Assembly (NCBI RefSeq): GCF_947488945.1
Contig: NZ_CANLBS010000037.1
Coordinates: 1 to 38,083 of the forward strand
Length of the DNA stretch: 38,083 nucleotides
Source: an uncultured Streptomyces sp.
GTDB lineage: Bacteria; Actinomycetota; Actinomycetes; Streptomycetales; Streptomycetaceae
Reading direction: 5' to 3'
Below the pieces are notes generated by a model. That model was not told where the DNA came from. It made no database searches and was given only the letters and a program-made list of their open reading frames with translations. The translations under genes and the position numbers were made by a program. Of this stretch, positions 1 through 6,867 are shown in pieces (position 1 is the stretch's first letter; every line of letters begins with the position of its first letter).

Positions 1-72
1 AAACCCCACCTCAGAGGCTAAATGCCTGGTCAGCGCGGTGCGCGGGTCGGGTTCGAGTCCGGTTCCGGGCAC
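1..72 (+). tRNA. possible 3' part of a tRNA-Leu-like sequence (window edge)
   Basis: A T-loop-like TTCGAGT at 52-58 is followed by TCCGGGC at 64-70 and an A at 71. This resembles the end of Streptomyces leucine tRNAs, whose acceptor 3' strand and discriminator read TCCGGGCA. A GCGC-GGT-GCGC mini-hairpin at 33-43 could be a long variable arm. Against a functional gene, the T-stem (47-51 with 59-63) has two mismatches, no convincing anticodon arm is visible in 1-45, and the 5' part lies outside the window. It may be a degenerate tRNA, an attachment-site remnant or chance similarity. Confidence 0.25.
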
Positions 73-279
73 TCCGCTTTGCTCCGGCCCGCCCCGGCCG
101 GGGCGGACGGCCGGGATGGGGTGGCGACGCCCGGCCGAGCGGCGTACGCGGGTCGCGCGGACGGTGGGAATCGCCCCGCTCCGTGAAATTCATCTGCCGA
201 CGCGCATGGCCCCCGGAAAGCGGGGCACAACAGCTATGACCCGAGCTCGCCAGGCACCCCCCCGCCTGAACGGGCCGCG

Positions 280-315
280 CGGCCCCACCGGCCACCCCCC
301 CTGCCGGTGGGGCCG
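280..315 (-). terminator. stem-loop terminator downstream of the GNAT gene
   Basis: A perfect 12-bp stem (280-291 with 304-315, CGGCCCCACCGG and its complement) encloses a 12-nt C-rich loop. It starts about 50 nt past the stop codon of the minus-strand acetyltransferase. It has no T-run, which is normal for Streptomyces terminators. It could also stop transcription coming from the left. Apart from this hairpin I see no gene in 73-364. Confidence 0.5.
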
Positions 316-364
316 ACGTGTGTCCGGGGGCGGGCGCGTGGGTGTGCCGACGGAGGAGCGTGGG

Positions 365-1021
365 TCAGGCGGTCGTGCGGTGTTCCCAGCGGATCTCGCC
401 GTCGTGGACCAGACCGGTCGGGGCGAGGCCGCAGGCGGCGGCGACCGCCGCTGAGGCGTGGTGGTCTGGGGCGATGTGCGCGACCAGTGTGGATACGGGC
501 AGTGACGTCGCCCACCCGGCCAGCGCGCGAGCCGCCTCGGTGGCGAAGCCGCGTCCCTGCCAGGGGGTACCCACCACCCAGGCCAGCTCAGCCTCGGAAG
601 CACCGCCCTCGGCCGGGGAGACCGTGGACTGGACCGTCCCGATCAGCGGGCCCGCCCCGCCGCCCCGCCCGGCCGCTGAGCCGTCACCGTCGCTGTAGTC
701 GTCGCCCCCGTGCCCGTGCCCGTGACCGGCGCCGCGCTCTCCGTCTTCCCGGCCGGTTCGCAGCCGGATCACCCAGTTGGCCCACAGCACGTCCGGGTCC
801 GGGGAGCCTGCGCTCTGGCGGGCGTAGCGGGCGCGGAGTTCGTCCGCGGTGGGCGGGGTACCGCCGATGAAGGCGTGCAGCGCGGGATCCGCCAGTACGG
901 CCCGCATCTCGTCCGCGTGGTGGACGGCGAGGGGCATCAGGTCGAGCCGCGCCGTGCGGAGCGGCGGCGGGGCCGGGGGCCGGGGGGCCGGGCTCGCGGG
1001 GGTGTGGGGCGTACGGTCCAT
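365..1021 (-). CDS. GNAT family N-acetyltransferase with low-complexity insert
   Basis: This is a 218-residue protein of the GCN5-related acetyltransferase fold, which moves an acetyl group from acetyl-CoA to an amine. Its N-terminal LRTARLDLMPL opening and the pattern WVVGTPWQGRGFATEA (about residues 148-163) match the RimJ/RimL-like branch. QGRGFA is the acetyl-CoA pyrophosphate-binding loop. I chose the ATG at 1021; the longer open frame back to 1135 is only Pro/Arg-rich sequence. Residues 90-124 are an unusual Gly/His/Asp-rich insert (including HGHGHGGDD) between the central strands, and such a stretch is not part of the fold. The substrate cannot be predicted. It is a single gene, divergent from the membrane-protein gene at 1240. 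Confidence 0.85.
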   Translation of the reverse strand: MDRTPHTPASPAPRPPAPPPLRTARLDLMPLAVHHADEMRAVLADPALHAFIGGTPPTADELRARYARQSAGSPDPDVLWANWVIRLRTGREDGERGAGHGHGHGGDDYSDGDGSAAGRGGGAGPLIGTVQSTVSPAEGGASEAELAWVVGTPWQGRGFATEAARALAGWATSLPVSTLVAHIAPDHHASAAVAAACGLAPTGLVHDGEIRWEHRTTA

Positions 1022-1170
1022 GGCCCGATGGTGTCCTGCCGGTCCCGGCCGTCGGGAACCGGGGCCGGGACGCGGTGTGGAGGCCGGCCGGCGGGGAAGG
1101 CGGAGTGTCCCGGGGAGGGGCCGGGAGGGCTCCACGACGATCTACTTCCGTAAAGATCCTCCCCTGGCAC

Positions 1171-1176
1171 TAGAGT
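1171..1176 (+). promoter_or_regulatory. candidate -10 element (TAGAGT) for the Bax-inhibitor-like gene
   Basis: TAGAGT fits the Streptomyces housekeeping -10 consensus (TAGRRT) and lies 64 nt before the ATG at 1240. The -35 region (around 1146-1152) is poor. The leader then carries a small perfect hairpin, GGCCAC-GCAGT-GTGGCC at 1210-1226, directly before the AGGAG ribosome binding site at 1231-1235. Both points are read from sequence only. Confidence 0.35.
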
Positions 1177-1239
1177 CTTTCTTTTGCCTACGCATTACTC
1201 TTGTCGCAAGGCCACGCAGTGTGGCCATGGAGGAGTGAA

Positions 1240-2130
1240 ATGAGGAGCAGCAACCCGGTCTTCTCGCGACGGGGGTTCAGCCGCGACAACGGCTACGCGG
1301 GCTTCAACGCGACGCCGCAGGCCGGGGCCCCCGCCGCGGGTGCCAACCCGTACGCGCAGCAGGGCACCGCCGCCAACCCGTACGCCACGAACCCCTACGC
1401 GCAGCCGGACGCGCAGCTGGGCGCCCCGCAGGCCCCGGTCCGCTCGGGCGCGATGACCATCGACGACGTCGTCACCCGCACGGGCATGACGCTCGGCACC
1501 GTGGTGCTCACCGCCGCGCTGTCGTGGGCGCTGCTGCCGGTCGACCAGGCCAACATCGGCAAGTCCTACGGCATCGCCGTGGGCGCCGCTCTGGTGGCGT
1601 TCGTCCTGGCGCTCGTCCAGTCCTTCAAGCGCAAGGCGTCGCCGCCGGTCATCCTGGCCTACGCGGCCTTCGAGGGTGTCTTCCTCGGAGTGATCTCCAG
1701 CGCGGTCAGCACCTACATCAGCCCCGGCACGGTGATGCAGGCGGTGATGGGCACCATGTGTGTCTTCGCCGGTGTGCTGCTGGCGTACAAGATGCGCTGG
1801 ATCCGCGTCACCCGCCGGTTCTACGGCTTCGTGATGGCGGCCGCCGTCGGCTTCCTGCTGCTGATGGTCGTCAACCTGCTGTTCACCGTCTTCGGTGGTG
1901 GCGACGGTCTCGGCTTCCGCAGTGGTGGTCTCGGCATCCTGTTCGGCGTGATCGGCATCATCCTCGGTGCCTGCTTCCTGGCCCTGGACTTCAAGCAGGT
2001 CGAGGACGGCATCGCCTACGGCGCCCCGCGCGAGGAGTCCTGGCTGGCCGCGTTCGGCCTGACCATGACCCTGGTGTGGATCTACCTGGAGATGCTGCGT
2101 CTGCTCTCCATCCTCAACGGCGACGACTGA
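1240..2130 (+). CDS. Bax inhibitor-1/YccA family membrane protein
   Basis: This 296-residue integral membrane protein belongs to the BI-1/YccA (TMBIM) family. Residues 1-75 form a hydrophilic N-terminal tail with repeated NPYA units. About seven hydrophobic segments follow, the last ending near LEMLRLLSIL, as is usual for the family. Several family members conduct Ca2+ or protons in a pH-dependent way; the Streptomyces role is not established. The ATG at 1240 is preceded by AGGAG at 1231-1235 with 4 nt spacing. The long tail before the membrane core is common in actinobacterial members. It is followed by a strong terminator, so it is probably monocistronic. Confidence 0.9.
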   Translation: MRSSNPVFSRRGFSRDNGYAGFNATPQAGAPAAGANPYAQQGTAANPYATNPYAQPDAQLGAPQAPVRSGAMTIDDVVTRTGMTLGTVVLTAALSWALLPVDQANIGKSYGIAVGAALVAFVLALVQSFKRKASPPVILAYAAFEGVFLGVISSAVSTYISPGTVMQAVMGTMCVFAGVLLAYKMRWIRVTRRFYGFVMAAAVGFLLLMVVNLLFTVFGGGDGLGFRSGGLGILFGVIGIILGACFLALDFKQVEDGIAYGAPREESWLAAFGLTMTLVWIYLEMLRLLSILNGDD

Positions 2131-2166
2131 CCGCTAGCCCGGCACGGTGGTCCCGTGTGACGACGA

Positions 2167-2195
2167 ACGGCCCGCAGGCCCAGCCTGCGGGCCGT
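2167..2195 (+). terminator. terminator after the Bax-inhibitor-like gene
   Basis: A perfect 13-bp stem (2167-2179 with 2183-2195, ACGGCCCGCAGGC and its complement) with a 3-nt loop is followed by CTTCGTG. It lies 36 nt after the stop codon. Confidence 0.8.
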
Positions 2196-2290
2196 CTTCG
2201 TGCCCGGTGGGAGTGCCCGGTGGGCCTCTTCGTGCCTGCGGAGGTGTCGCGGGTCCGGGAGGGGCGCACCGGCGTTGGTAGGGTCGCGGG

Positions 2291-2608
2291 GTGCTCGATA
2301 CGACTCCCCTGATCACCGCTGTGGACCGCTTCGCCGACCGGCTGCGGGCCGCTCCGCAGAGCCGCCTCCAGCAGGGGGCCGCCGAGCAGGCGCTGATGCT
2401 GGCGCGGGAGCTCTCCGCGCGGGCCCAGCGGCTCGAAGGGGTGGACGGCGCACCGCGTGCCATGCCGGACGCCGGGATGTTCGCCGTCGGGGACCAGGTG
2501 GCGGTCGCGGGCCACGACCTGGCGGCGGCACTGGTGACGGCCCCGCCCGAGGAGCTGGACGAGGCCGTGGAGTACGTACGGGAGGCGGCGGCGCGGGCTT
2601 TCGCCTGA
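2291..2608 (+). CDS. small conserved hypothetical protein (105 aa)
   Basis: I do not recognise a named domain. The protein is 105 residues, mostly predicted helical, Ala/Leu-rich and soluble, with no signal peptide or membrane segment. It starts LDTTPLITAVDRFADRL and ends in an acidic helix (PPEELDEAVEYVREAAARAFA). The GTG at 2291 is the only early start in frame, and the upstream purine run (GGGTCGCGGG) is a weak ribosome site. It runs convergently toward the minus-strand gene ending at 2621, only 12 nt away. Coding is supported by an open frame with strong third-position G/C bias. Confidence 0.65.
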   Translation: MLDTTPLITAVDRFADRLRAAPQSRLQQGAAEQALMLARELSARAQRLEGVDGAPRAMPDAGMFAVGDQVAVAGHDLAAALVTAPPEELDEAVEYVREAAARAFA

Positions 2609-2620
2609 CGCGCCGACCGG

Positions 2621-3487
2621 TCAGAAGGACGCGATCACGCGGTCCGCGAGGATGTAGACGCTCTCCTCGCCGCACGAGAACGTCAGCGCGTAGGCGCCGG
2701 AGACCCCGGACCCGCCCAGCAGCACCGGCTGATGACCGGCCCGCAGTGAGGCGGCGAGGCGCTCAGCGGTCTCCCGGTGGCCGGGGGTCATACAGAGCGT
2801 GGTGCCGTCCGCGAAGACGTACACGTCGAGGGTGCCCAGCGGGCCGGGGCGCACGTCGGTCAGCTCGGTCCCGGTGTCCGCCAGCTCCTCCAGCCGGTTC
2901 ACCGTGCGCTCGTGGTCCGTGACCACGGGCGTCCGCACCGGCACGAAGTCCGGGTGCGAGGGGTGACGGCGGCGGGCGGCGGCCAGCTCGGGGGAGTCGT
3001 CCGGGAACTCGTCGAACTCGACCTGCTCGGCGCGGTCCGCCGGCTCCGCGTCGCCGAAGTCGGTGAGCGCGGCGAGCCGCTCCAGAGCCTCGGCGGCCTC
3101 CAGGTCCATCTCGTCGAGACCGGCGAAGTCCGCCTGGCGCGGCAGGTAGTACGGGGCGTCCTCGCCCAGACCCGCCAGCCCGCCCAGCAGGGACGGGGCG
3201 TCGGCGGCGTCACGGGCCTCCTGCGCCGCCCAGAAGGCACGCGCTTCGGCCAGTTCGCGCTCCCGCTCCTCGGCCAGGGCCTCGGAGACGGCGGCGCGTA
3301 TCTCCTCGGCGGGCGTGGTCGTGCGGCTCTGCGGCGGAACGGTCCAGCCGCCCGGGTGCCCGGCCGCCAGTTCGGTACGGAGTGCCGCGACCTGCTTGCG
3401 CAGGCCGTTCGCGGCGAACAGGGCAGCGGCGCCGACGGCCGTGGCAGCGGCGGTGGTCAGCAACAGGGCAAAGGGCATGGCGCTCAC
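2621..3487 (-). CDS. membrane-anchored hypothetical protein
   Basis: This 288-residue protein of unknown function has one N-terminal hydrophobic segment (about residues 4-28, MPFALLLTTAAATAVGAAALF). A charged, probably coiled region (about 60-95) and a long acidic stretch follow. A more ordered C-terminal third contains TLDVYVFADGTTLCMTPGH and ends GEESVYILADRVIASF. The membrane segment looks like an uncleaved anchor, with the rest in the cytoplasm or outside. GTG at 3487 is chosen because GGGAG (3496-3500 on the plus strand) lies 7 nt upstream; the ATG at 3478 is an alternative. Function cannot be inferred from its neighbours. Confidence 0.75.
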   Translation of the reverse strand: MSAMPFALLLTTAAATAVGAAALFAANGLRKQVAALRTELAAGHPGGWTVPPQSRTTTPAEEIRAAVSEALAEERERELAEARAFWAAQEARDAADAPSLLGGLAGLGEDAPYYLPRQADFAGLDEMDLEAAEALERLAALTDFGDAEPADRAEQVEFDEFPDDSPELAAARRRHPSHPDFVPVRTPVVTDHERTVNRLEELADTGTELTDVRPGPLGTLDVYVFADGTTLCMTPGHRETAERLAASLRAGHQPVLLGGSGVSGAYALTFSCGEESVYILADRVIASF

Positions 3488-3504
3488 TGACTAACTCCCG
3501 GTCT

Positions 3505-3514
3505 GTATCGATAC
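3505..3514. promoter_or_regulatory. 10-bp palindrome GTATCGATAC upstream of the anchored protein
   Basis: A perfect 10-bp palindrome lies just upstream of the ribosome binding site of the minus-strand gene starting at 3487, in a patch rich in A/T by local standards. It could be a repressor site or part of the promoter. The rest of the 300-base gap (3488-3791) shows no gene or strong hairpin that I can support. Confidence 0.3.
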
Positions 3515-3791
3515 CCCCGACTTCCTACATCAGCTTGTCCTGCACGTGCGCCGACTGTCAGTGCAATACGTCACGAACCGGACAGGTCTTTTGGCAGGGG
3601 TACGCGCCGGAAAATGCCGTGACCTGCGGAAATGGGACCCCTCCGGGACATAGATCACATCCTGGGGGAGATTCGGTCACGTTCGGGGCTCGGCCGGATT
3701 CGGGCGTCCCCCGACGAGGGACGCGCGGGAGCCGCACACGGTTCCCCCGGTGCGGCCCGCGTCGTGATGCGGGCGGATGCCGCCGGGGTTG

Positions 3792-4023
3792 CTAGACCTT
3801 CACGACCCTGACGGCGGCACCGCAGAGCGTGGTCATGTCCTCGGTCGGCGACCAAATCGGCCAGATCGTCGCGCTCGATCTGGCGCTGTACGGCCGCTTC
3901 GACGTATCCGGAGATTCCGCGCTTCCCGACGCGTGAGCGCACGGCCTCGATGGTGCCCTCGTGGACGGACACCGACACGGACTTGGTGGGGCCTTCGCCG
4001 GGAGCGCACGAAGGGGTCGTCAC
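3792..4023 (-). pseudogene. VapBC-type toxin-antitoxin remnant: antitoxin head joined to toxin tail
   Basis: Translation from GTG at 4023 (GGGAG 7 nt upstream) gives about 60 residues typical of a ribbon-helix-helix antitoxin: KSVSVSVHEGTIEAVRSRVG, then SGYVEAAVQRQIERDDLADLVAD. After that the frame turns into nonsense. A different frame at 3792-3846 reads TEDMTTLCGAAVRVVKV followed by a stop. From memory, that is the kind of C-terminal tail found on actinobacterial PIN-domain toxins encoded just after such antitoxins. The simplest reading is a deletion that removed the end of the antitoxin gene and nearly all of the toxin gene, joining the two out of frame near 3845. A DNA-binding N-terminal fragment could still be made. 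Confidence 0.6.
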
Positions 4024-4059
4024 GCATCGACTCCCATAAAACGTCTATGAGAAGGGCGC

Positions 4060-4276
4060 GGCTCAGCTCAGTCGCGCCTCTTCCGTGGTCGCGCTGGGCT
4101 TCGCCTGTGCTGCGGGCAGGTGCCGCCCTCGTACCTCGGACGGCCCCTACCCTCCGCTGCGGCTCAGCTCAGTCGCGCCTCTTCCGTGGTCGCGCTGGGC
4201 TTCGCCTGTGCTGCGGGCAGGTGCCGCCCTCGTGCCTCGGGCGACCCCTACCCTCCGCTGCGGCTCAGCTCAGTCG
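4060..4276. repeat. tandem 101-bp duplication with a third 15-bp partial copy
   Basis: Two direct copies, 4060-4160 and 4161-4261, differ at only three positions (near the TACCTCGGACGGCC versus TGCCTCGGGCGACC stretch). A third partial copy, GGCTCAGCTCAGTCG at 4262-4276, overlaps the 3' end of the thiolase gene, so each repeat begins with the last codons and stop of that gene. The pattern suggests slippage or unequal exchange between 15-bp direct repeats. The unit holds no complete gene and no strong hairpin. Confidence 0.9.
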
Positions 4277-5485
4277 CTCGATCACCATCGCCATTCCCTG
4301 GCCGCCGCCGACGCACATGGTCTCCAGGCCGAACTGCTTGTCGTGGAACTGGAGGCCGTTGATCAGGGTGCCGGTGATGCGGGCGCCGGTCATGCCGAAG
4401 GGGTGGCCGACGGCGATGGCGCCGCCGTTGACGTTGACCTTCTCCAGCGGCAGACCCAGGTCGCGGTAGGAGGGGATCACCTGGGCCGCGAACGCCTCGT
4501 TGATCTCGGCGAGGTCGATGTCGTCGATGGTGAGGCCGGCCCGCTTCAGTGCCTGCTTGCTCGCCTCGACCGGGCCGTAGCCCATGATCTCGGGGGAGAG
4601 GCCGGAGACGCCGGTGGAGACGATCCGGGCCAGCGGGGTCAGGCCCAGCTCGCGTGCCTTGGTGTCCGACATGATCACCAGGGCGGCGGCGCCGTCGTTC
4701 AGCGGGCAGCAGTTGGCGGCGGTGACCAGGCCGTCGGGGCGGAAGACCGGCTTCAGGCCGGAGACGCCCTCCAGGGTCACGCCCGCGCGCGGGCCGTCGT
4801 CCTTGGAGACGACCGAGCCGTCCGGCAGCGTCACCGGGGTGATCTCGCGCTCCCAGAAGCCGTTCTTCAGCGCTTCCTCGGCGAGGTTCTGCGACCGCAC
4901 GCCGAACTCGTCCATGTCCTGGCGGGTGACGCCCTTGATGCGCGCCAGGTTCTCCGCGGTCTGGCCCATCGCGATGTACGCGTCCGGCAGCAGGCCGTCC
5001 TCGCGCGGGTCGTGCCAGGACGCGCCCGACTCCTCGGCGCGGGCCGCGGTGCGGGCCTCGGCCTCGGCGAAGACCGGGTTGCGGGTGTCCGGCAGGCTGT
5101 CGGAGTTGCCCTTGGCGAACCGCGACACCATCTCGACGCCGGCCGAGATGAAGACGTCGCCCTCGCCCGCCTTGATCGCGTGCAGCGCCATCCGGGTCGT
5201 CTGGAGCGAGGAGGAGCAGTAGCGGGTGACCGTACAGCCCGGAAGGTGGTCCATCCCCATCTGCACGGCGACGACGCGGCCGAGGTTGTTGCCCTGTTCG
5301 CCGCCCGGCAGGCCGCAGCCCAGCATCAGGTCGTCGATGTCCTTGGGGTCCAGGCCCGGCACCTTGGCCAGGGCGGTCTGGATGATGGTGGCGGTCAGGT
5401 CGTCCGCGCGCAGGTCCTTCAGAGACCCCTTGAAGGCCCGGCCGATGGGCGAACGGGCGGCAGAGACGATCACGGCTTCGGGCAT
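4265..5485 (-). CDS. acetyl-CoA C-acyltransferase (thiolase)
   Basis: Thiolases either cleave 3-ketoacyl-CoA in the last step of beta-oxidation or condense two acyl-CoAs. This 406-residue protein has the full-length thiolase fold and all catalytic residues: nucleophile Cys90 in YCSSSLQ, His361 in GHPFGMTGAR, and Cys391 in CVGGGQGMAM. NEAFAAQ lies where expected before them. Start: ATG at 5485 with GGAG 7 nt upstream; a GTG one codon earlier is less well spaced. Sequence alone does not separate degradative FadA from biosynthetic acetyl-CoA acetyltransferase, but the closing sequence and the YCSSS motif are FadA/FadI-like. It is probably monocistronic. Its 3' end touches the 101-bp duplication. 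Confidence 0.92.
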   Translation of the reverse strand: MPEAVIVSAARSPIGRAFKGSLKDLRADDLTATIIQTALAKVPGLDPKDIDDLMLGCGLPGGEQGNNLGRVVAVQMGMDHLPGCTVTRYCSSSLQTTRMALHAIKAGEGDVFISAGVEMVSRFAKGNSDSLPDTRNPVFAEAEARTAARAEESGASWHDPREDGLLPDAYIAMGQTAENLARIKGVTRQDMDEFGVRSQNLAEEALKNGFWEREITPVTLPDGSVVSKDDGPRAGVTLEGVSGLKPVFRPDGLVTAANCCPLNDGAAALVIMSDTKARELGLTPLARIVSTGVSGLSPEIMGYGPVEASKQALKRAGLTIDDIDLAEINEAFAAQVIPSYRDLGLPLEKVNVNGGAIAVGHPFGMTGARITGTLINGLQFHDKQFGLETMCVGGGQGMAMVIERLS

Positions 5486-5634
5486 CACGCGGCTCCAGGA
5501 GGGCTGGTGGCTGACGGACGGGCTGTTCCGGCCTGGGTGGGGGCGTGCCGGACCGTCCGGAGCGGGCGGCCGGGGCGCGCGGACCCGGCCGGGACCGTTC
5601 CGGCGGGACTGCTTTGGAAATTACCCGTCCGTAT

Positions 5635-5656
5635 GGCCCGGGTCACCCGCCGGGCC
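5635..5656 (-). terminator. weak candidate terminator after the ornithine cyclodeaminase gene
   Basis: GGCCCGG (5635-5641) pairs with CCGGGCC (5650-5656) across an 8-nt loop, about 80 nt past the minus-strand stop at 5733. The stem is only 7 bp. Confidence 0.3.
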
Positions 5657-5676
5657 GTGTGATGCGGGACTCTTTT

Positions 5677-5695
5677 CTAAGCGCTTGCTCAGTCG
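5677..5695. promoter_or_regulatory. candidate TetR-type operator with AAGCGCTT core
   Basis: CTAAGCGCTTGCTCAGTCG contains the perfect 8-bp palindrome AAGCGCTT. Similar AAGCGCTTGYT-like sites are, as I recall, common upstream of actinobacterial lipid-metabolism genes controlled by TetR-family repressors. It lies 192 nt upstream of the thiolase start, so control of the thiolase is plausible but inferred. Confidence 0.35.
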
Positions 5696-5732
5696 TTCGG
5701 CGGGCGGCGGTCCCGGCCGCGCCGCGACCCGG

Positions 5733-6728
5733 TCAGCCCGCGAGGTCGATGTGCACGCCGAGCCCGCGGGCGCGGGCCCCGTCGATGAGGAGGCGGGCGG
5801 CGGCCAGGTCCTGGAGCCCGACACCCACCGAGTCGAACAACGTGATGTCCTCCGGCGAGGTGCGCCCCGCGCAGCCGCCCGTCAGTACGTCTCCGAGTTC
5901 CCGGCGCACGTGCTCGGGCCCGAACGCGCCCTCCGCCAGCGCGATCACCACCTCGCCCGACTTGGCGAGCGCGGTGTCGTAGGCGTCCACGACCACCACC
6001 GAGCGGCGCATCCCCTCCGTGTCGATCTCCCGGTGGTCCGGCCGGGGCGGCGCGCCGACCGCGTTGACGTGCAGCCCCGGCCGGAACCACGCCCCACGCA
6101 CCAGAGGCTCCCGCGACGGCGTCAGTGTGCACAGCACGTCGGCCGCCTCGGTGACCTCGCGCGGGCCGGCCAGCACCTCGGCGCTCACCCCCGCCTCGGC
6201 CTCGATCCGCGCGGCGAGTTCCCGCGCCCGTTCCCCCGTACGCCCCCAGAGCACCACCCGGTCGTACGCCCACACCGTCCGCAGCGACTGGGCGTGGGCC
6301 AGGGCCAGCGGGCCGGTGCCGATCAGCCCGAGCACCCGGGCGTCCGGCCGCGCCAGGGCGCGGGTCGCCACCGCGGAGGCCGCCGCGGTACGGAAACGGG
6401 TCACCGCGGCCCCGTCGAGGAGAGCGGTGCAGTCCCCGTCCTCGGCGGACACCGCGAGGATCGCGGATCGCTGGACGGGCAGCCCCCGCGCCCGGTTGCC
6501 CGGCAGGTCCGCGAGCAGCTTCACCGTGGCGAGCCGGTCGGGTGCCGAGACCGCCGCCATCGCGAGGAACGCGGCGCCGTCGTCCGCCCCCGGCAGCCGC
6601 ATGGCGGGCGGCGCCGGGAGCACCGCCGTCCCCCGGGAGAGATCGGCGTGCGCCCGCTCCACCGCCACCACGGTCTCCTCGTGCGTGAGCATCGCGAGGA
6701 TGTCGGAACGGGTCAGGATCAGCGTCAT
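5733..6728 (-). CDS. ornithine cyclodeaminase / mu-crystallin family protein
   Basis: This 331-residue NAD(P)-dependent enzyme is of normal family length. Its central Rossmann site is LGLIGTGPLALAHAQSL (about residues 132-148). The N-terminal substrate half contains VKLLADLPGNRARGLP, where Lys is the usual substrate-binding residue, and the C-terminal part carries DSVGVGLQDLAAA, a typical family block. Members include ornithine cyclodeaminase, alanine dehydrogenase, pyrroline-2-carboxylate reductase and siderophore 2,3-diaminopropionate synthases, and sequence alone does not choose between them. ATG at 6728; the ribosome site is weak. It follows the ABC uptake operon on the same strand after 139 nt, so shared transcription is possible. 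Confidence 0.85.
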   Translation of the reverse strand: MTLILTRSDILAMLTHEETVVAVERAHADLSRGTAVLPAPPAMRLPGADDGAAFLAMAAVSAPDRLATVKLLADLPGNRARGLPVQRSAILAVSAEDGDCTALLDGAAVTRFRTAAASAVATRALARPDARVLGLIGTGPLALAHAQSLRTVWAYDRVVLWGRTGERARELAARIEAEAGVSAEVLAGPREVTEAADVLCTLTPSREPLVRGAWFRPGLHVNAVGAPPRPDHREIDTEGMRRSVVVVDAYDTALAKSGEVVIALAEGAFGPEHVRRELGDVLTGGCAGRTSPEDITLFDSVGVGLQDLAAARLLIDGARARGLGVHIDLAG

Positions 6729-6751
6729 GCGGGTTCGTCCGTTTCTCGGTG

Positions 6752-6832
6752 GGGCGGTGACGTGGGGGCGGTGACGTGGGGACGGTGACAGGAGTGCCGG
6801 TGACAGGAGCGGCGGTGACGGGGGTGGCGGCC
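6752..6832. repeat. degenerate short repeats of CGGTGAC
   Basis: The gap between the cyclodeaminase and the permease holds five or more near-copies of CGGTGAC(G/A)(T/G)GGGG spaced 12-18 nt apart. They look like slippage expansion in noncoding DNA. No gene is visible. Confidence 0.6.
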
Positions 6833-6867
6833 GGGTCGCGGTGGGGCGGGGCGCGCGGGGGAGTACG

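Noticed and set aside
4085..5662. Long plus-strand open frame opposite the thiolase gene
   Set aside because: It is antisense to a complete, motif-perfect thiolase; its His/Gln/Val/Asp-rich translation is the usual product of reading a GC-biased gene backwards.
6752..6832. CRISPR-like array from the repeated CGGTGAC units
   Set aside because: Units are too short and unevenly spaced, there are no unique spacers of constant length, and there are no cas genes.
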